Shown piece by piece: positions 51,979 through 61,717 of a stretch of 64,000 nt of DNA. Origin of the DNA: Bacillota bacterium (GTDB taxonomy: Bacteria > Bacillota > Sulfobacillia > Sulfobacillales > Sulfobacillaceae); assembly GCA_026627385.1 (NCBI GenBank), contig JAPNUR010000006.1:62001-126000 (forward strand), in the 5' to 3' direction. The notes beneath the pieces are model-generated. The model was not told where the DNA came from. It saw only the letters and a program-made list of their open reading frames with translations, and did not search any database. The translations under genes were made by a program, and so were the position numbers. How positions within the stretch are numbered: the stretch's first letter is position 1; every line of letters begins with the position of its first letter.

Positions 51979-52551
51979 ATCGCGGAGTACAACTGGGCAA
52001 GCATTGGCGAGACCATTCGTCAATTGCGTATCCGTCGACACATGACACAAGAGGACTTAGCCGAAGCCAGCGGGGTTAATCGTACGTTAATCTCCAAGGC
52101 TGAAAACAATCGAGTCGTATTGCCATTGGGATCCTTATCGCACCTCGCGCAAGCGTTGGGCGTGTCGTTAATGGAGCTGTTGAATGGGGTGGAATCGACT
52201 TCACCGGTTGCAGAAATAATTCGCCGCCAGGATTATGAAGCCATCGAACGTGAAGGATCAGACTTCGGCTATTCCTATCAAAAGATTTTTTCCCGTCATT
52301 CATTTGCTGTCGTTCGGGTTCGCGTACCCGCTGGGCAGGTGCCACCGCAACAGTTCACCCATCGCGAACGAGAATTTGGATACGTATTGACCGGTCGTTG
52401 CGTGTTGCTTTATGGAACTGAGCGGTATCCATTGGCACCGGGCGACAGTTATTGGATTGATGGAAATGAACCCCATGTGCTGGTCTCCGAGGGCGAAGGC
52501 GACTGTCTGGTAATGGCGATTTTTGTCAGCGATAACACTGCAGAGACATAA
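51979..52551 (+). CDS. XRE-cupin transcriptional regulator, apparent ATC start
   Basis: A 190-residue regulator. An N-terminal XRE helix-turn-helix ([20 protein letters not shown], then [13 protein letters not shown]) is followed by a cupin domain (about residues 85-185: [28 protein letters not shown]) that probably senses a small molecule. The first HTH helix is encoded only upstream of the first canonical codon (TTG 52024). The best-placed start is ATC 51979, 7 nt after GAGGTGA, which overlaps the hyuB stop. Non-AUG starting, as in infC, is rare. It is likely the cluster's regulator. Confidence 0.8.
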   Translation: MAEYNWASIGETIRQLRIRRHMTQEDLAEASGVNRTLISKAENNRVVLPLGSLSHLAQALGVSLMELLNGVESTSPVAEIIRRQDYEAIEREGSDFGYSYQKIFSRHSFAVVRVRVPAGQVPPQQFTHREREFGYVLTGRCVLLYGTERYPLAPGDSYWIDGNEPHVLVSEGEGDCLVMAIFVSDNTAET

Positions 52552-52570
52552 TGTTGAGGAGGAGACGCCT

Positions 52571-53863
52571 ATGCCTGTAAACAACTCTCGACTAGAAGGA
52601 TTATATCGATTGACATGTCAAGAACGCCTCGAAGCGGTTGCGCAAAAAACAGGCCTTAGCGAATCTGAGAAGCAGTTATTGACCGGTGGTGGCCTCCCTT
52701 TGGAGACAGCGAACCATATGATTGAGAATGTTGTAGGACTATTTCCCTTGCCTTTCGCTATCGCCTCTAACTTTATCATCAATCATCGTGAATATTTAAT
52801 TCCCATGGTTGTTGAGGAGCCTTCCATCGTGGCTGCAGCAAGTTTTATGGCCAAACTAACTCGTGACTCTGGCGGGTTTATTACATCGTACAGTGGTCCC
52901 TTGATGATCGCCCAAATTCATGTAATAAATGTTGGCGATCCATATGGAGCGCGAATTGCTCTCCTGGAAAACAAGGATCATTTCTTAGAAGAGGCCAATC
53001 AGCTTGACCGCACTTTGGTGAGTATGGGAGGCGGGGCTCAGGACATCGAGGTTCGGGTTATAGAAGACAGTTCTTTGGGCCCCATAGTGGCACTACATCT
53101 CATTGTTGATGTGCGCGACGCCATGGGGGCTAACGCTGTCAATACTATGGCGGAACGTTTGGCTGCGCATGTGGAAAAGATTACTGGTGGCATTGTTGTG
53201 CTTAGGATTTTGTCAAACTTGGCAGATCGCCGTTTGGCACGAGCTCGTGTGTCAGTTCCTCCAAAGGCTTTAGAAACCGCGGAGTTTTCCGGCGAGTTTG
53301 TTGCTGAGGGAATTGTCCGAGCCTATCGAATTGCTGATGCGGATCCATACCGTGCCACAACGCATAATAAAGGGATTATGAACGGGATCGATCCCATTGT
53401 GGTCGCCACAGGAAATGATTGGCGAGCAATTGAGGCAGGGGCGCACGCCTATGCCGCCCGTAGCGGTCGCTATCGCTCGTTAACCACATGGGAACGGGAC
53501 CATCAGGGAAATCTGGTTGGGACATTAGAATTGCCAATGGCAGTAGGAATTGTGGGTGGGGCCACCAAAACTCATCCTTTAGCCCAACTGAGCTTAAAAA
53601 TTTTGGGCGTTGAAACCGCTGCTGAACTCGCCCAAATTATCGTGGCCGTTGGTTTAGCTCAAAATATGGCGGCCCTCCGAGTATTGTCCACTGAAGGTGT
53701 ACAGCGCGGGCACATGGAATTGCATGCGCGCAACATCGTGATTCAGGCGGGGATTCCTGCCGAAGCTCGGGATTGGGTCGTTGACGCGATGGTTCAGGCT
53801 CGTGACGTCCGCGTTGACCGGGCTAAGGAGCTGTTCTCTCGGTGGCAAGCAAGGACGGAATAA
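52571..53863 (+). CDS. mvaA: Class II hydroxymethylglutaryl-CoA reductase (degradative)
   Basis: A 430-residue reductase of the Pseudomonas mevalonii class. [19 protein letters not shown] is near residue 50. Catalytic Glu83 in [11 protein letters not shown] has the same number as in P. mevalonii. The active-site Lys is in [12 protein letters not shown] and the general-acid His in [10 protein letters not shown]. Class II enzymes usually work with NAD+ and oxidise mevalonate to HMG-CoA in catabolism. ATG 52571 follows GAGGAGG, 19 nt after the regulator. The gene lies upstream of an HMG-CoA-lyase-like gene, as in the mvaAB operon. Confidence 0.93.
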   Translation: MPVNNSRLEGLYRLTCQERLEAVAQKTGLSESEKQLLTGGGLPLETANHMIENVVGLFPLPFAIASNFIINHREYLIPMVVEEPSIVAAASFMAKLTRDSGGFITSYSGPLMIAQIHVINVGDPYGARIALLENKDHFLEEANQLDRTLVSMGGGAQDIEVRVIEDSSLGPIVALHLIVDVRDAMGANAVNTMAERLAAHVEKITGGIVVLRILSNLADRRLARARVSVPPKALETAEFSGEFVAEGIVRAYRIADADPYRATTHNKGIMNGIDPIVVATGNDWRAIEAGAHAYAARSGRYRSLTTWERDHQGNLVGTLELPMAVGIVGGATKTHPLAQLSLKILGVETAAELAQIIVAVGLAQNMAALRVLSTEGVQRGHMELHARNIVIQAGIPAEARDWVVDAMVQARDVRVDRAKELFSRWQARTE

Positions 53864-53951
53864 CAGCCGCTTAACGTAGACTAACGTGCTAAGAACGGGT
53901 CTTGCCCTTTTTATAGCCTCCTCGATGTTCGGTTACTAAGGAGGGATTACA

Positions 53952-54893
53952 GTGCAACACTTGCAAATTCTCTGGCCCGACAGTATTGATATTCGGGAGG
54001 TTTCCCCTCGGGACGGACTACAGGCAGAACCTCAGATACTGCCCACCGAACAAAAGGTGGAGCTGATTAAAAAGTTAGGGCAAGCCGGTCTTAGGCGCAT
54101 TGAAGCCGCCTCCTTTGTTCACCCCAAGTGGCTACCCCAAATGGCGGACGCCGAAGAGGTCATGCGGCAGATTCCACGGTCCGCAAATATCAGGTATTCC
54201 GTATTGGTACCCAATCTAGCGGGGTTGGAACGCGCCTTAGGAACGAAACCTGACGAAATTACAGTATTTGTGTCGGCAAGTGAGACGCATAATCGAAAGA
54301 ATGTGAACCGGAGCATCGAGGAATCGGTGGAGGGATTTAAAACCATCGTATCCCGGTCACACGTTTCGGGTGTTGAAGTTTCCGCGGTGATTGTTACCGC
54401 GTTCGGTTGTCCTTACGAAGGGGCTGTACCGGTGTCCCGGATTCTGGACCTGATCGATCAATTTCAAGGGATGGGGATTCGTCAAGTGACATTAGGTGAT
54501 ACGGTAGGTACAGCCAATCCTCGTCAGGTCTATCACACGATTAAAACCATTTACAACCGGTTTCCGGATATTATGTTAGGACTACATTTTCACGACAACC
54601 GCGGTACTGCCTTAGCCAACATGTTGGCCGCCATTAGCGCGGGCGCGACTTATTTTGATACAGCGTTGGGCGGTATTGGCGGTTCCCCCTTTTCTCCTGG
54701 CGCCGGTGGAAATCTAGCAACGGAGGATCTTGTTTATATCTTGGAGGAGTCGGGAATTTCAACAAGAGTGGAGTTGTCCTCGCTAATTGCCACGGGAGAT
54801 CTGTTGGAGCAGTGGATTGGCCATGAACTACCTAGTCGCGTGCATCGAGCAAGGGGGCGCATGGTTCCAGTCTCGGGAGAAAGGCAGGAATAA
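53952..54893 (+). CDS. HMG-CoA lyase-like protein with Cys-to-Ser at the catalytic loop
   Basis: A 313-residue TIM-barrel DRE lyase. VSPRDGLQAEP holds the catalytic Arg-Asp. The metal-binding HFHDNRG is near residue 219. The glycine-rich loop reads GGIGGSPFSPGAGGN. In classical HMG-CoA lyases this loop is GGCP with a catalytic Cys (Cys237 in P. mevalonii); here it is Ser245. So it may be a slow or altered lyase, or may act on another 3-hydroxy-3-methyl acyl-CoA. GTG 53952 has an AAGGAGG SD. It lies between HMG-CoA reductase and acetoacetyl-CoA synthetase, which fits production of acetoacetate. Confidence 0.85.
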   Translation: MQHLQILWPDSIDIREVSPRDGLQAEPQILPTEQKVELIKKLGQAGLRRIEAASFVHPKWLPQMADAEEVMRQIPRSANIRYSVLVPNLAGLERALGTKPDEITVFVSASETHNRKNVNRSIEESVEGFKTIVSRSHVSGVEVSAVIVTAFGCPYEGAVPVSRILDLIDQFQGMGIRQVTLGDTVGTANPRQVYHTIKTIYNRFPDIMLGLHFHDNRGTALANMLAAISAGATYFDTALGGIGGSPFSPGAGGNLATEDLVYILEESGISTRVELSSLIATGDLLEQWIGHELPSRVHRARGRMVPVSGERQE

Positions 54894-54895
54894 TA

Positions 54896-56878
54896 GTGTC
54901 GTCAATGTACGGTATGGAATTGTGGCGGCCCGCACCGGATCTCATCTCGCGTGCTCAACTGTCTCAGTATTCCACCTGGTTGGCACACACGCGACAACTC
55001 TCATTCGAATCTTACCGCGATTTATGGAGGTGGTCCACGGAGCACCTCGAAGAGTTCTGGGAGACTATTTGGCAATACATGGGTATTACATCTCCTACGC
55101 CGTATCAGACAGTGTTGAGTACTCGAAAGATGCCAGGAGCCACCTGGTTCAAAGGTTCCCGTGTTAACTATACTGCTCATGTGTTTCGGGACCTTGAGTC
55201 TCGGCGTCCTCACCTGGCCGTCATTGCGGAAAATGAGGTGGGACAGCACCGCGAGTTGACGTGGGCGGAATTACGGGATGAGGTTTCGCGATTGATGGCG
55301 TTACTTCGAGACGTGGGCGTACAACCTGGCGACCGCGTGGTGGGGTATCTACCTAACATTCCCGAAGCCTTGGTAGCCCTCCTCGCTACCGCAGGCATCG
55401 GTGGGGTATGGGCCTGCGTGAGCCCTGATTTTGGCTTGGAAGGGACCTTAGCTCGGATTCGTCAACTCGAGCCGACCATATTGATCGCGGCTGATGGTTA
55501 TTGGTACAAGGGACGTGCCTATGATCGGCGGGATATTGTCGCTCAAATTGTGGAATCCCTTCCCTCGATCCGGATGGTCGTGTGGATTTCTTACATTGAC
55601 CAACAACACGACTTGCGCGTGGCGCGGCCCACCGTGCGCTGGTCAGATCTTCCGACAGCGGACGATATGGACATGCGATGGGTTCCCTTTGACCATCCCC
55701 TCTGGATCTTGTTTTCGTCGGGAACAACAGGGAAACCCAAAGGGTTGGTACATTCTCACGGTGGGATTATGTTGACCCACTGGGTTGGTAACGCTTTACA
55801 CCTGGACCTGAACCACCAGTCGCGATTTTTTTGGTATACCTCCACGGGCTGGATGATGTTTAATCTCTTGGTTTCGGGGTTGCTCGCTCAGAGCACTGTG
55901 GTTCTTTACGACGGTCATCCCATGGCACCTCACGAATACGTCGTGTGGGAGCTCGCGGATCGTCTTGGTATTACACACTTAGGTCTGAGCGCCGCGTACC
56001 TTGATCAATGTCGGCAGCGACACATGAATGTGGAGAAGCGCTACCGGTTAAGCTCTTTGCGGCTTCTCGGATCTACGGGTTCCCCTCTATCGCCGGAAAG
56101 CGCTGAATGGGTGTATCAAGCGGTAAAACGTGATGTGTGGTTGGCGTCGATCAGTGGTGGAACAGACGTATGCAGTGCATTTGTGGGGAGTATACCTTGG
56201 TTGCCGGTGTACTCTGGTGAGATTCAGGGACCATGGCTCGGCGTTGCCGCTGAGGTTTGGAACGAGAAAGGTCAACCGGTTGTCAATCAGGAGGGAGAAT
56301 TAGTTATCACGGAACCCTTGCCGTCAATGCCAATTTTCTTGTGGGAGGATACGGACGGCAAGCGATATTACGAGAGTTACTTTTCCACCTTTGCGGGACG
56401 GTGGCGACACGGTGATTGGGCTAAACAGACGGAACGCGGTTCATTTATTATCTACGGTCGTTCTGACGCCACCCTTAACCGAGGGGGAATTCGTTTGGGT
56501 ACCGCTGAGATCTATCAAGTGGTGGAGGACTTGCCGTTTGTGGAGGACAGCTTGGCCGTCGAAATTCTCGGTCCGTCGTTGTCGACATTATTTGCCTTGG
56601 CCGTCGTGCCACGCGGAGGCGATACCTTAACACCTGATCAAGTGAATGAACTTCGCCGGCAGATTGGCAGCAGACTCACACCTCATTATGTGCCTGACGT
56701 CGTTCGGATTGTCCCGGAAATTCCTCGCACGCTGAACGGCAAGAAACTTGAGGTGCCCATCAAACGCATCCTGCGCGGAGAGTCTGTTGAACAAGTTATG
56801 CAATCCGCCAGCGTTGCCAATCCTGACAGCCTTCTTCCATTTTTGAGATGGGCGGATGAAATAGCTCATCAACCGTAA
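54896..56878 (+). CDS. acsA: Acetoacetyl-CoA synthetase
   Basis: A 660-residue ANL ligase of the acetoacetate-CoA ligase type. It has an N-terminal extension with MELWRPAPDLISRAQLSQYS and FKGSRVNYTAHVF. Core: ILFSSGTTGKPKGLVHSHGG, then YTSTGWMMFN, a hinge with RSDATLNRGGIRLGTAEIY and the Lys in NGKKLEVPIKR. It converts acetoacetate to acetoacetyl-CoA, which thiolase splits to acetyl-CoA. GTG 54896 lies 2 nt after the lyase gene. Acetoacetate from the lyase or from a ketone carboxylase would feed it. Confidence 0.88.
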   Translation: MSSMYGMELWRPAPDLISRAQLSQYSTWLAHTRQLSFESYRDLWRWSTEHLEEFWETIWQYMGITSPTPYQTVLSTRKMPGATWFKGSRVNYTAHVFRDLESRRPHLAVIAENEVGQHRELTWAELRDEVSRLMALLRDVGVQPGDRVVGYLPNIPEALVALLATAGIGGVWACVSPDFGLEGTLARIRQLEPTILIAADGYWYKGRAYDRRDIVAQIVESLPSIRMVVWISYIDQQHDLRVARPTVRWSDLPTADDMDMRWVPFDHPLWILFSSGTTGKPKGLVHSHGGIMLTHWVGNALHLDLNHQSRFFWYTSTGWMMFNLLVSGLLAQSTVVLYDGHPMAPHEYVVWELADRLGITHLGLSAAYLDQCRQRHMNVEKRYRLSSLRLLGSTGSPLSPESAEWVYQAVKRDVWLASISGGTDVCSAFVGSIPWLPVYSGEIQGPWLGVAAEVWNEKGQPVVNQEGELVITEPLPSMPIFLWEDTDGKRYYESYFSTFAGRWRHGDWAKQTERGSFIIYGRSDATLNRGGIRLGTAEIYQVVEDLPFVEDSLAVEILGPSLSTLFALAVVPRGGDTLTPDQVNELRRQIGSRLTPHYVPDVVRIVPEIPRTLNGKKLEVPIKRILRGESVEQVMQSASVANPDSLLPFLRWADEIAHQP

Positions 56879-56918
56879 TTGCGACCATTTTGTGTGGCGT
56901 GAAGTCGACATCATTGGT

Positions 56919-56939
56919 GCGCCCAATAATTGTTGGCGC
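56919..56939 (+). terminator. Possible terminator after acetoacetyl-CoA synthetase
   Basis: GCGCC (56919-56923) and GGCGC (56935-56939) with CAA/TTG inside form an imperfect hairpin about 40 nt past the stop. The tail is not clearly T-rich. Confidence 0.35.
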
Positions 56940-57366
56940 GCTTAAGTCTATTGTTTCAATGAGCTCGGAGAAGAGGAAGAATCGTTAGGGCATGTGACGT
57001 TGTAACTTTAGACGGCGAGTGGGTAGGCAACGTTACGGACCGGCCGCCATGGCGTCGGGAGACCACGGCCAAATCAACAATTGCAGCACGGCAGAAAGCG
57101 AAAGCGCCGCAAAGGGAGGGGGAGGAAGGGCAGCAGGCAGGGTCAGGAGTTGGTGTGTGGTCTAACTCCGCGCGCAGAACGCGCTTCAATACGAGTAAAC
57201 GAGAGTACAAAACACAGTGGGTTACCGCACCATTTCCCGTGTCTCGCTGAAAAACGACATGTGACCAGAGACCTGACCCGATGCCCTGCCAGTACCGACT
57301 TGACGCGTCGGCTTACGGTGCACATTTCATGGTTCGCAGGGTTCCTAGTTGAAATTCTACGCGACC

Positions 57367-57633
57367 ATGAAACAGTGGCTTGAGGCTTATATTGTCATCC
57401 ACCACCTGGGTTCGGTCGCAACGGCCTGCTTTGACCCAGTGACTGGACAACTTGTACTGGTGCTTTGGATATGGCCCAATGGCAGAGCAACCGGTCTCCC
57501 GATCAGTTTGTCAACGGTGGGATGTGACGGCTGGCGACAACTGATCCATGAGATACTGAACAAATATTTTGGGATAACCAGGACGGTATCCCTAGATTCT
57601 CGTATTAGGTTGGTCGGTGGCCATCGATGGTAG
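57367..57633 (+). CDS. Possible small hypothetical protein
   Basis: An 88-codon frame from ATG 57367 (extendable to TTG 57349). It contains an alternating hydrophobic stretch LVLVLWIWPNG and a C-terminal basic end. No SD is visible and no family is recognised. It may be a remnant. Confidence 0.2.
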   Translation: MKQWLEAYIVIHHLGSVATACFDPVTGQLVLVLWIWPNGRATGLPISLSTVGCDGWRQLIHEILNKYFGITRTVSLDSRIRLVGGHRW

Positions 57634-57687
57634 GAAGAGATTAAGATAGCAATCAATTAGGGAAGGGGCCGACACATTTCATAGGTT

Positions 57688-57712
57688 GCCGGCCGCATTG
57701 TTCGCGGCCGGC
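57688..57712. repeat. Strong GC inverted repeat
   Basis: GCCGGCCGC (57688-57696) and GCGGCCGGC (57704-57712) form a perfect 9-bp stem with loop ATTGTTC. It lacks a T-run. It could end isocitrate lyase transcription (minus strand) 220 nt past its stop, or be a repeat. Confidence 0.4.
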
Positions 57713-57934
57713 GAAGATATTTTGTGTTGTGGTAGAAACTTTCAAACGTCCCAAACCAGACCGTTCCAGCTTTTCATCGGTCGTTCGGCCATTATCAGCA
57801 CTATTGCACTCGCGTAAGGGGTCTTGTTGGCTCCCCGACGCCTGCTTATAAGGACGACACCCCGACGCCCTGAGGTCTTGGATAGTGGCTTAAGCTAGGG
57901 CGATTCATGGTGGTGATCGTCACAGCGTTAGGCT

Positions 57935-59215
57935 TTAGTGTTGGAATTGAGCCTCTTCGGTAGATCCGGACAGGGCGATGGTTGATGAGGTCCCGCCGCT
58001 GATGACTAGTGACACCGCGTCGAAATACCCGGCTCCGACCTCGCGCTGATGACGGACGGCCGTATAGCCAGCTTCTTCTGCCGCAAACTCCTGATCCTGC
58101 AAGTCAGCGTAGGCCTTCATTCCGTGAAGATGGTACGCGTGTGCCAACTGAAACATGCTGAAGTTTAAGGCATGGAAACCCGCCAGGGTAATGAATTGAA
58201 ACTTGTAACCCATCTGCGCCAATTCGGTTTGGAATCGCTCTAACCCCCGGTTGTCCCAGTGTCTGTGCCAATTAAAGGACGGGGAACAATTGTAGGCCAA
58301 AAGTTTTCCGGGGAACTGTTCGTGAACCCTTCGGGCAAATTCCCTCGCCTCGTCAAGGTCTGGGTGCGAGGTTTCGCACCAGATCATGTCGGCATAGGGG
58401 GCGTAGGCCAACGCACGGTGAACCGCCTGGTCTAACCCGCTCCTGACTCGATAAAATCCCTCGACAGTTCGTTCCCCGGTTAGAAAGGGGTGGTCACTGG
58501 GATCCACGTCTGAGGTCAAGAGATTGGCGCCGTTGGCGTCGGTGCGTGCCACGAGAATCGTCGGGACTCCCATGACATCCATGGCTAAGCGAGACGCCAA
58601 GAGGTTGCGAATAGCCCACGAGGTCGGGATCAGCACTTTACCCCCCATGTGGCCGCATTTCTTTTCCGACGACATCTGGTCCTCCAAATGGACACCCGCT
58701 GCGCCTGCTTCGATGAGGGCCTTCGTCAATTCGAATACGTTGAGTGGTCCTCCAAAGCCGGCTTCGGCGTCAGCCACAATAGGCACAAACCAGTCGGTGG
58801 TTTTTCGACCCTCCACCGCATCAATTTGGTCTGCTCTCATCAGCGCACGGTTAATTCGCCGCACCACTTCTGGCACGCTGTTGACCGGGTACAGAGATTG
58901 ATCAGGATAGGTTTGGCCTGCTGTGTTAGCGTCTGCGGCCACCTGCCATCCACTAAGATAGATGGCTTCTAGGCCGGCCTTGACTTGTTGGACGGCCTGA
59001 TTTCCCGTCATAGCACCCAGTGCGGCCACAAACGGGCGCTTTCGCAACAATTGCCACAAGCGTTCTGCACCCTGTCGAGCGAGTGTATATTCCACGCGGA
59101 GCGTACCTTGAAGTTTGACAACATCGGATGCGGAATATGGACGCCTTACATCCCGATAACGGTCGCTATTCCATAATGCTTCGATTTCCTGAATACGTTG
59201 TGCCTGTTCAAGCAT
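57935..59215 (-). CDS. aceA: Isocitrate lyase
   Basis: A 426-residue isocitrate lyase. Catalytic Cys loop KKCGHMGGK near residue 180, metal-binding [20 protein letters not shown] and HLEDQ, then [16 protein letters not shown] and [14 protein letters not shown] in the C-terminal third. It splits isocitrate to glyoxylate and succinate. ATG 59215 follows GGAGGG; an in-frame codon at 59254 is less supported. It lies on the same strand as malate synthase, 900 bp downstream, completing the glyoxylate shunt for growth on acetyl-CoA such as that made by the adjacent cluster. Confidence 0.96.
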   Translation of the reverse strand: MLEQAQRIQEIEALWNSDRYRDVRRPYSASDVVKLQGTLRVEYTLARQGAERLWQLLRKRPFVAALGAMTGNQAVQQVKAGLEAIYLSGWQVAADANTAGQTYPDQSLYPVNSVPEVVRRINRALMRADQIDAVEGRKTTDWFVPIVADAEAGFGGPLNVFELTKALIEAGAAGVHLEDQMSSEKKCGHMGGKVLIPTSWAIRNLLASRLAMDVMGVPTILVARTDANGANLLTSDVDPSDHPFLTGERTVEGFYRVRSGLDQAVHRALAYAPYADMIWCETSHPDLDEAREFARRVHEQFPGKLLAYNCSPSFNWHRHWDNRGLERFQTELAQMGYKFQFITLAGFHALNFSMFQLAHAYHLHGMKAYADLQDQEFAAEEAGYTAVRHQREVGAGYFDAVSLVISGGTSSTIALSGSTEEAQFQH

Positions 59216-59628
59216 ATTCGAACCCTCCTGTTTCATGTCGGGATATTTCCACAAGCTTGGTCTTCACGCGTACTCGCTGCGGCAAACCTCGGTGCTAATT
59301 CGCGTTTCTGTCTACTGAAGGCGAACTATAGGAAACACCTGGGTTGGCGAAACCACTTCTTGGTTGATGGTCTTAAGGTAATGCTCGGGGGACTCACTAA
59401 GGCATTGGCCTTTTGCGCGTAGAGGTGGGCAATAGTGGTTTTCGTGTCAGGCCTTGTGCCAAGAGCGGATCCTTAAAGAAAATACACTCTTGCACCTAGC
59501 ATGTTTTGTCGAGAAGGGACCGAATCCAGTGACCATCTTATAGCATCTACGCTGCGCCTTTTATAGCCTGCCGCCGAGAAAGAGATGCCGCTCGTTGCAG
59601 ACGCTGAGACCGCCTCCATGAACGTGCG
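59216..59628. other. Intergenic region upstream of isocitrate lyase
   Basis: Promoter region of the minus-strand aceA gene. I see no gene. The run CCTTTTATAGCCTGC near 59560 resembles CCTTTTTATAGCCTCC near 53915, before the lyase gene, but the similarity is short. Confidence 0.35.
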
Positions 59629-60030
59629 TCAGTAAAACGGACCGATGCGATGACTATCTTGAGCTATGGGCAAATGGTCGTCGGGTTCCCGTGAAATGTT
59701 TGCCGATAATCGTGGGTGATCTGACACCGGTTTGTTCAATTCAGGGGGCGTCGGAAGAGTAGTATCTCCTCGCGGAAATACGCACGAAGTCTCTTCCGAA
59801 CGAATAATTTCATCAAAGTCGCTGAGAGAGTTGGTGTGCTGGCCCTCGATTTTCCACGCCCTGGTAGGCAATGGACGGTTAAAGAAGCGGTGTACCGTCC
59901 GCGCCAGTGTCCGTTTAATTGGAACGAAAGCTGAGGCCGTGGGTCTTTCCAGAAAATATTGGCCAGACGCTAAATCAATGAAAAAAGGAATCAAATGTAC
60001 CGCTGTGGTAGCAGCAAATCGCATTCCCAT
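59629..60030 (-). CDS. Possible hypothetical protein between malate synthase and isocitrate lyase
   Basis: A 133-residue frame from ATG 60030, 9 nt after AAAAGGATG. It starts MGMRFAATTAVHLIPFF and includes KRTLARTVHRFFNRP; the second half is polar. It begins 89 nt past the malate synthase stop on the same strand. No family is recognised. An overlapping plus-strand frame (59732-60115) has no SD. Confidence 0.35.
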   Translation of the reverse strand: MGMRFAATTAVHLIPFFIDLASGQYFLERPTASAFVPIKRTLARTVHRFFNRPLPTRAWKIEGQHTNSLSDFDEIIRSEETSCVFPRGDTTLPTPPELNKPVSDHPRLSANISREPDDHLPIAQDSHRIGPFY

Positions 60031-60118
60031 GATCAATCACATCCTTTTCTGGGAACCAGCCTTGCGTTGCTGTTCTTGGTATCGCTATCTAGGAAGTTCA
60101 ACAACGAATATTTAGCAA

Positions 60119-61717
60119 CTAGTTGTGCGATTTGGCCCATTGACGCGATTCCAGTTGCCACAAGACGTCGTACGCCGGTATGGTTAAGAAGTCGACCCAG
60201 CGGGGACCTAAGGTGATCGAACGAAACAAGTCTACGGCTTCTTCGATTTGCGGCCAACGATCTCCCCAGTCGTTCAGACCAACCTGAATAAGATCCTCAA
60301 TTAAGGACGGTGTGACCTGGCGGCCATTTTCAAGCGTCACTTTTTGATTGACCCATTGCCAGACCTGCGCACGTGCGATTTCGGCTGTTGCCGCGTCTTC
60401 CATCAGGTTGTATAGACTTACTGCTCCGACCCCTCCTAGCCATGCCGCGAGATATTGGATGGCCACCGCAACATTATTTCTGAGGCCCACTTCTGTCATA
60501 GTGCCGCCTGGCACGCGGAAGTTTAACAAATGGTCCGCGGTAACTTGAACGTCATCACGCAATAGGTGCCGCTGGTGTCTTCCCGCACCTACTCTCCGAT
60601 CGAACACTTCCTTGGCCACGGGTACTAAATCGGGGTGCGCCACCCAGGTGCCGTCAAACCCGTCGTGTGCCTCGCGTTCCTTGTCTTCGCGGACTTTCGC
60701 TAGGGCAACCTGGTTAATTTCAGGGTTACGGCGGCTCGGAATAAATGCCGCCATGCCGCCGATAGCGTAGGCCCCGCGTCGATGGCAGGTGTGGACCAAA
60801 AGTTCGGTGTAGGCGCGCATAAAGGGCACTGTCATTGTGATTTGTTGGCGATCAGCGTTTAGGATACCGGGCTCTCCGCGAAATTTCTTGATTATGCTAA
60901 AGAGGTAATCCCAGCGCCCTGCGTTTAACCCGACAACATGGGGGCGTAAAGCCCATAATATTTCGTCCATCTGAAATGCCGCCATGATGGTTTCAATTAA
61001 GACCGTGACTTTAATGGTCCCAGTGGGCAATCCCACATGGTTTTCGGTCCATTGAAGGACATCCTCCCAGAGTTGCGCCTCCTCCATACTTTCGAGTTTG
61101 GGCAAGTAAAAATAGGGAGATGAACCATGCGCGCGGAGACGATGCGCATTGTGAAATACATAAAGACCAAAATCGACGAACGCGGCTGCCATCGGCGCGC
61201 CGTCCACCCGAAGATGAGGTTCCCTCAAGTGCCAACCCCGTGGCCTCACCATTAACGTGGCAACGTGGTCCTCCAATTGATAGATTTCCCCTGTCGGAGA
61301 AAGGTACTGAATGGTGTGTTCAATCGCATCAACGAGATTCAGCTGACCGTGAATCACATTGCGCCACGTCGGACTAGTCGCGTCCTCAAAATCCGCCATG
61401 AAGACGCGAGCTCCAGAGTTGAGCGCGTTAATAATCATTTTACGGTCGGTTGGTCCGGTAATTTCTACGCGTCGGTCCTGTATATCGTCGGGAACATCGC
61501 CGACGACCCAATTCCCCTCCCGAATTTTGCGCGTGTCATGGCGAAAATCGGGTCGCCATCCCTGCAGCAACCGCTGTTGCAGTTGCTCACGCTGCTCCAT
61601 CAGTCTTTTGCGTTGCGGCTCAAACTCCCGGTGCAACGCCTCCAGAAATTCCAGGGCCTCGTCCGTTAGTATCTGTTTCGCCTCGGGAAGTTCTAGGCTT
61701 GTAACTTCCACCGCCAA
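60119..61717 (-). CDS. aceB: Malate synthase (AceB type)
   Basis: A 532-residue malate synthase A. FMADFEDATSPTWRNVIHGQ near residue 105, VRPRGWHLREPHL, the acid-base region LIETIMAAFQMDEILWALR with NAGRWDYLFS, and GGMAAFIPSRRNPE are all family landmarks. It condenses glyoxylate with acetyl-CoA to malate. The start is TTG 61717 with GGGAGGG upstream; no ATG fits better. It is upstream of isocitrate lyase on the same strand, so the two may form an operon with the small ORF between them. Confidence 0.95.
   Translation of the reverse strand: MAVEVTSLELPEAKQILTDEALEFLEALHREFEPQRKRLMEQREQLQQRLLQGWRPDFRHDTRKIREGNWVVGDVPDDIQDRRVEITGPTDRKMIINALNSGARVFMADFEDATSPTWRNVIHGQLNLVDAIEHTIQYLSPTGEIYQLEDHVATLMVRPRGWHLREPHLRVDGAPMAAAFVDFGLYVFHNAHRLRAHGSSPYFYLPKLESMEEAQLWEDVLQWTENHVGLPTGTIKVTVLIETIMAAFQMDEILWALRPHVVGLNAGRWDYLFSIIKKFRGEPGILNADRQQITMTVPFMRAYTELLVHTCHRRGAYAIGGMAAFIPSRRNPEINQVALAKVREDKEREAHDGFDGTWVAHPDLVPVAKEVFDRRVGAGRHQRHLLRDDVQVTADHLLNFRVPGGTMTEVGLRNNVAVAIQYLAAWLGGVGAVSLYNLMEDAATAEIARAQVWQWVNQKVTLENGRQVTPSLIEDLIQVGLNDWGDRWPQIEEAVDLFRSITLGPRWVDFLTIPAYDVLWQLESRQWAKSHN

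Larger units (their letters stand above)
56940..57934. other. About 1 kb with no clear gene
   Basis: Between acetoacetyl-CoA synthetase and isocitrate lyase. It contains a possible short ORF (57367-57633) and a strong hairpin (57688-57712). Other frames are short, lack SD sites or conflict on the two strands. Confidence 0.4.

Noticed and set aside
53900-59575. Similar CCTTTTATAGCCT runs near 53915 and 59560 as a shared promoter
   Set aside because: The shared run is short and lies on the plus strand in both places, while the gene near 59560 (aceA) is on the minus strand.
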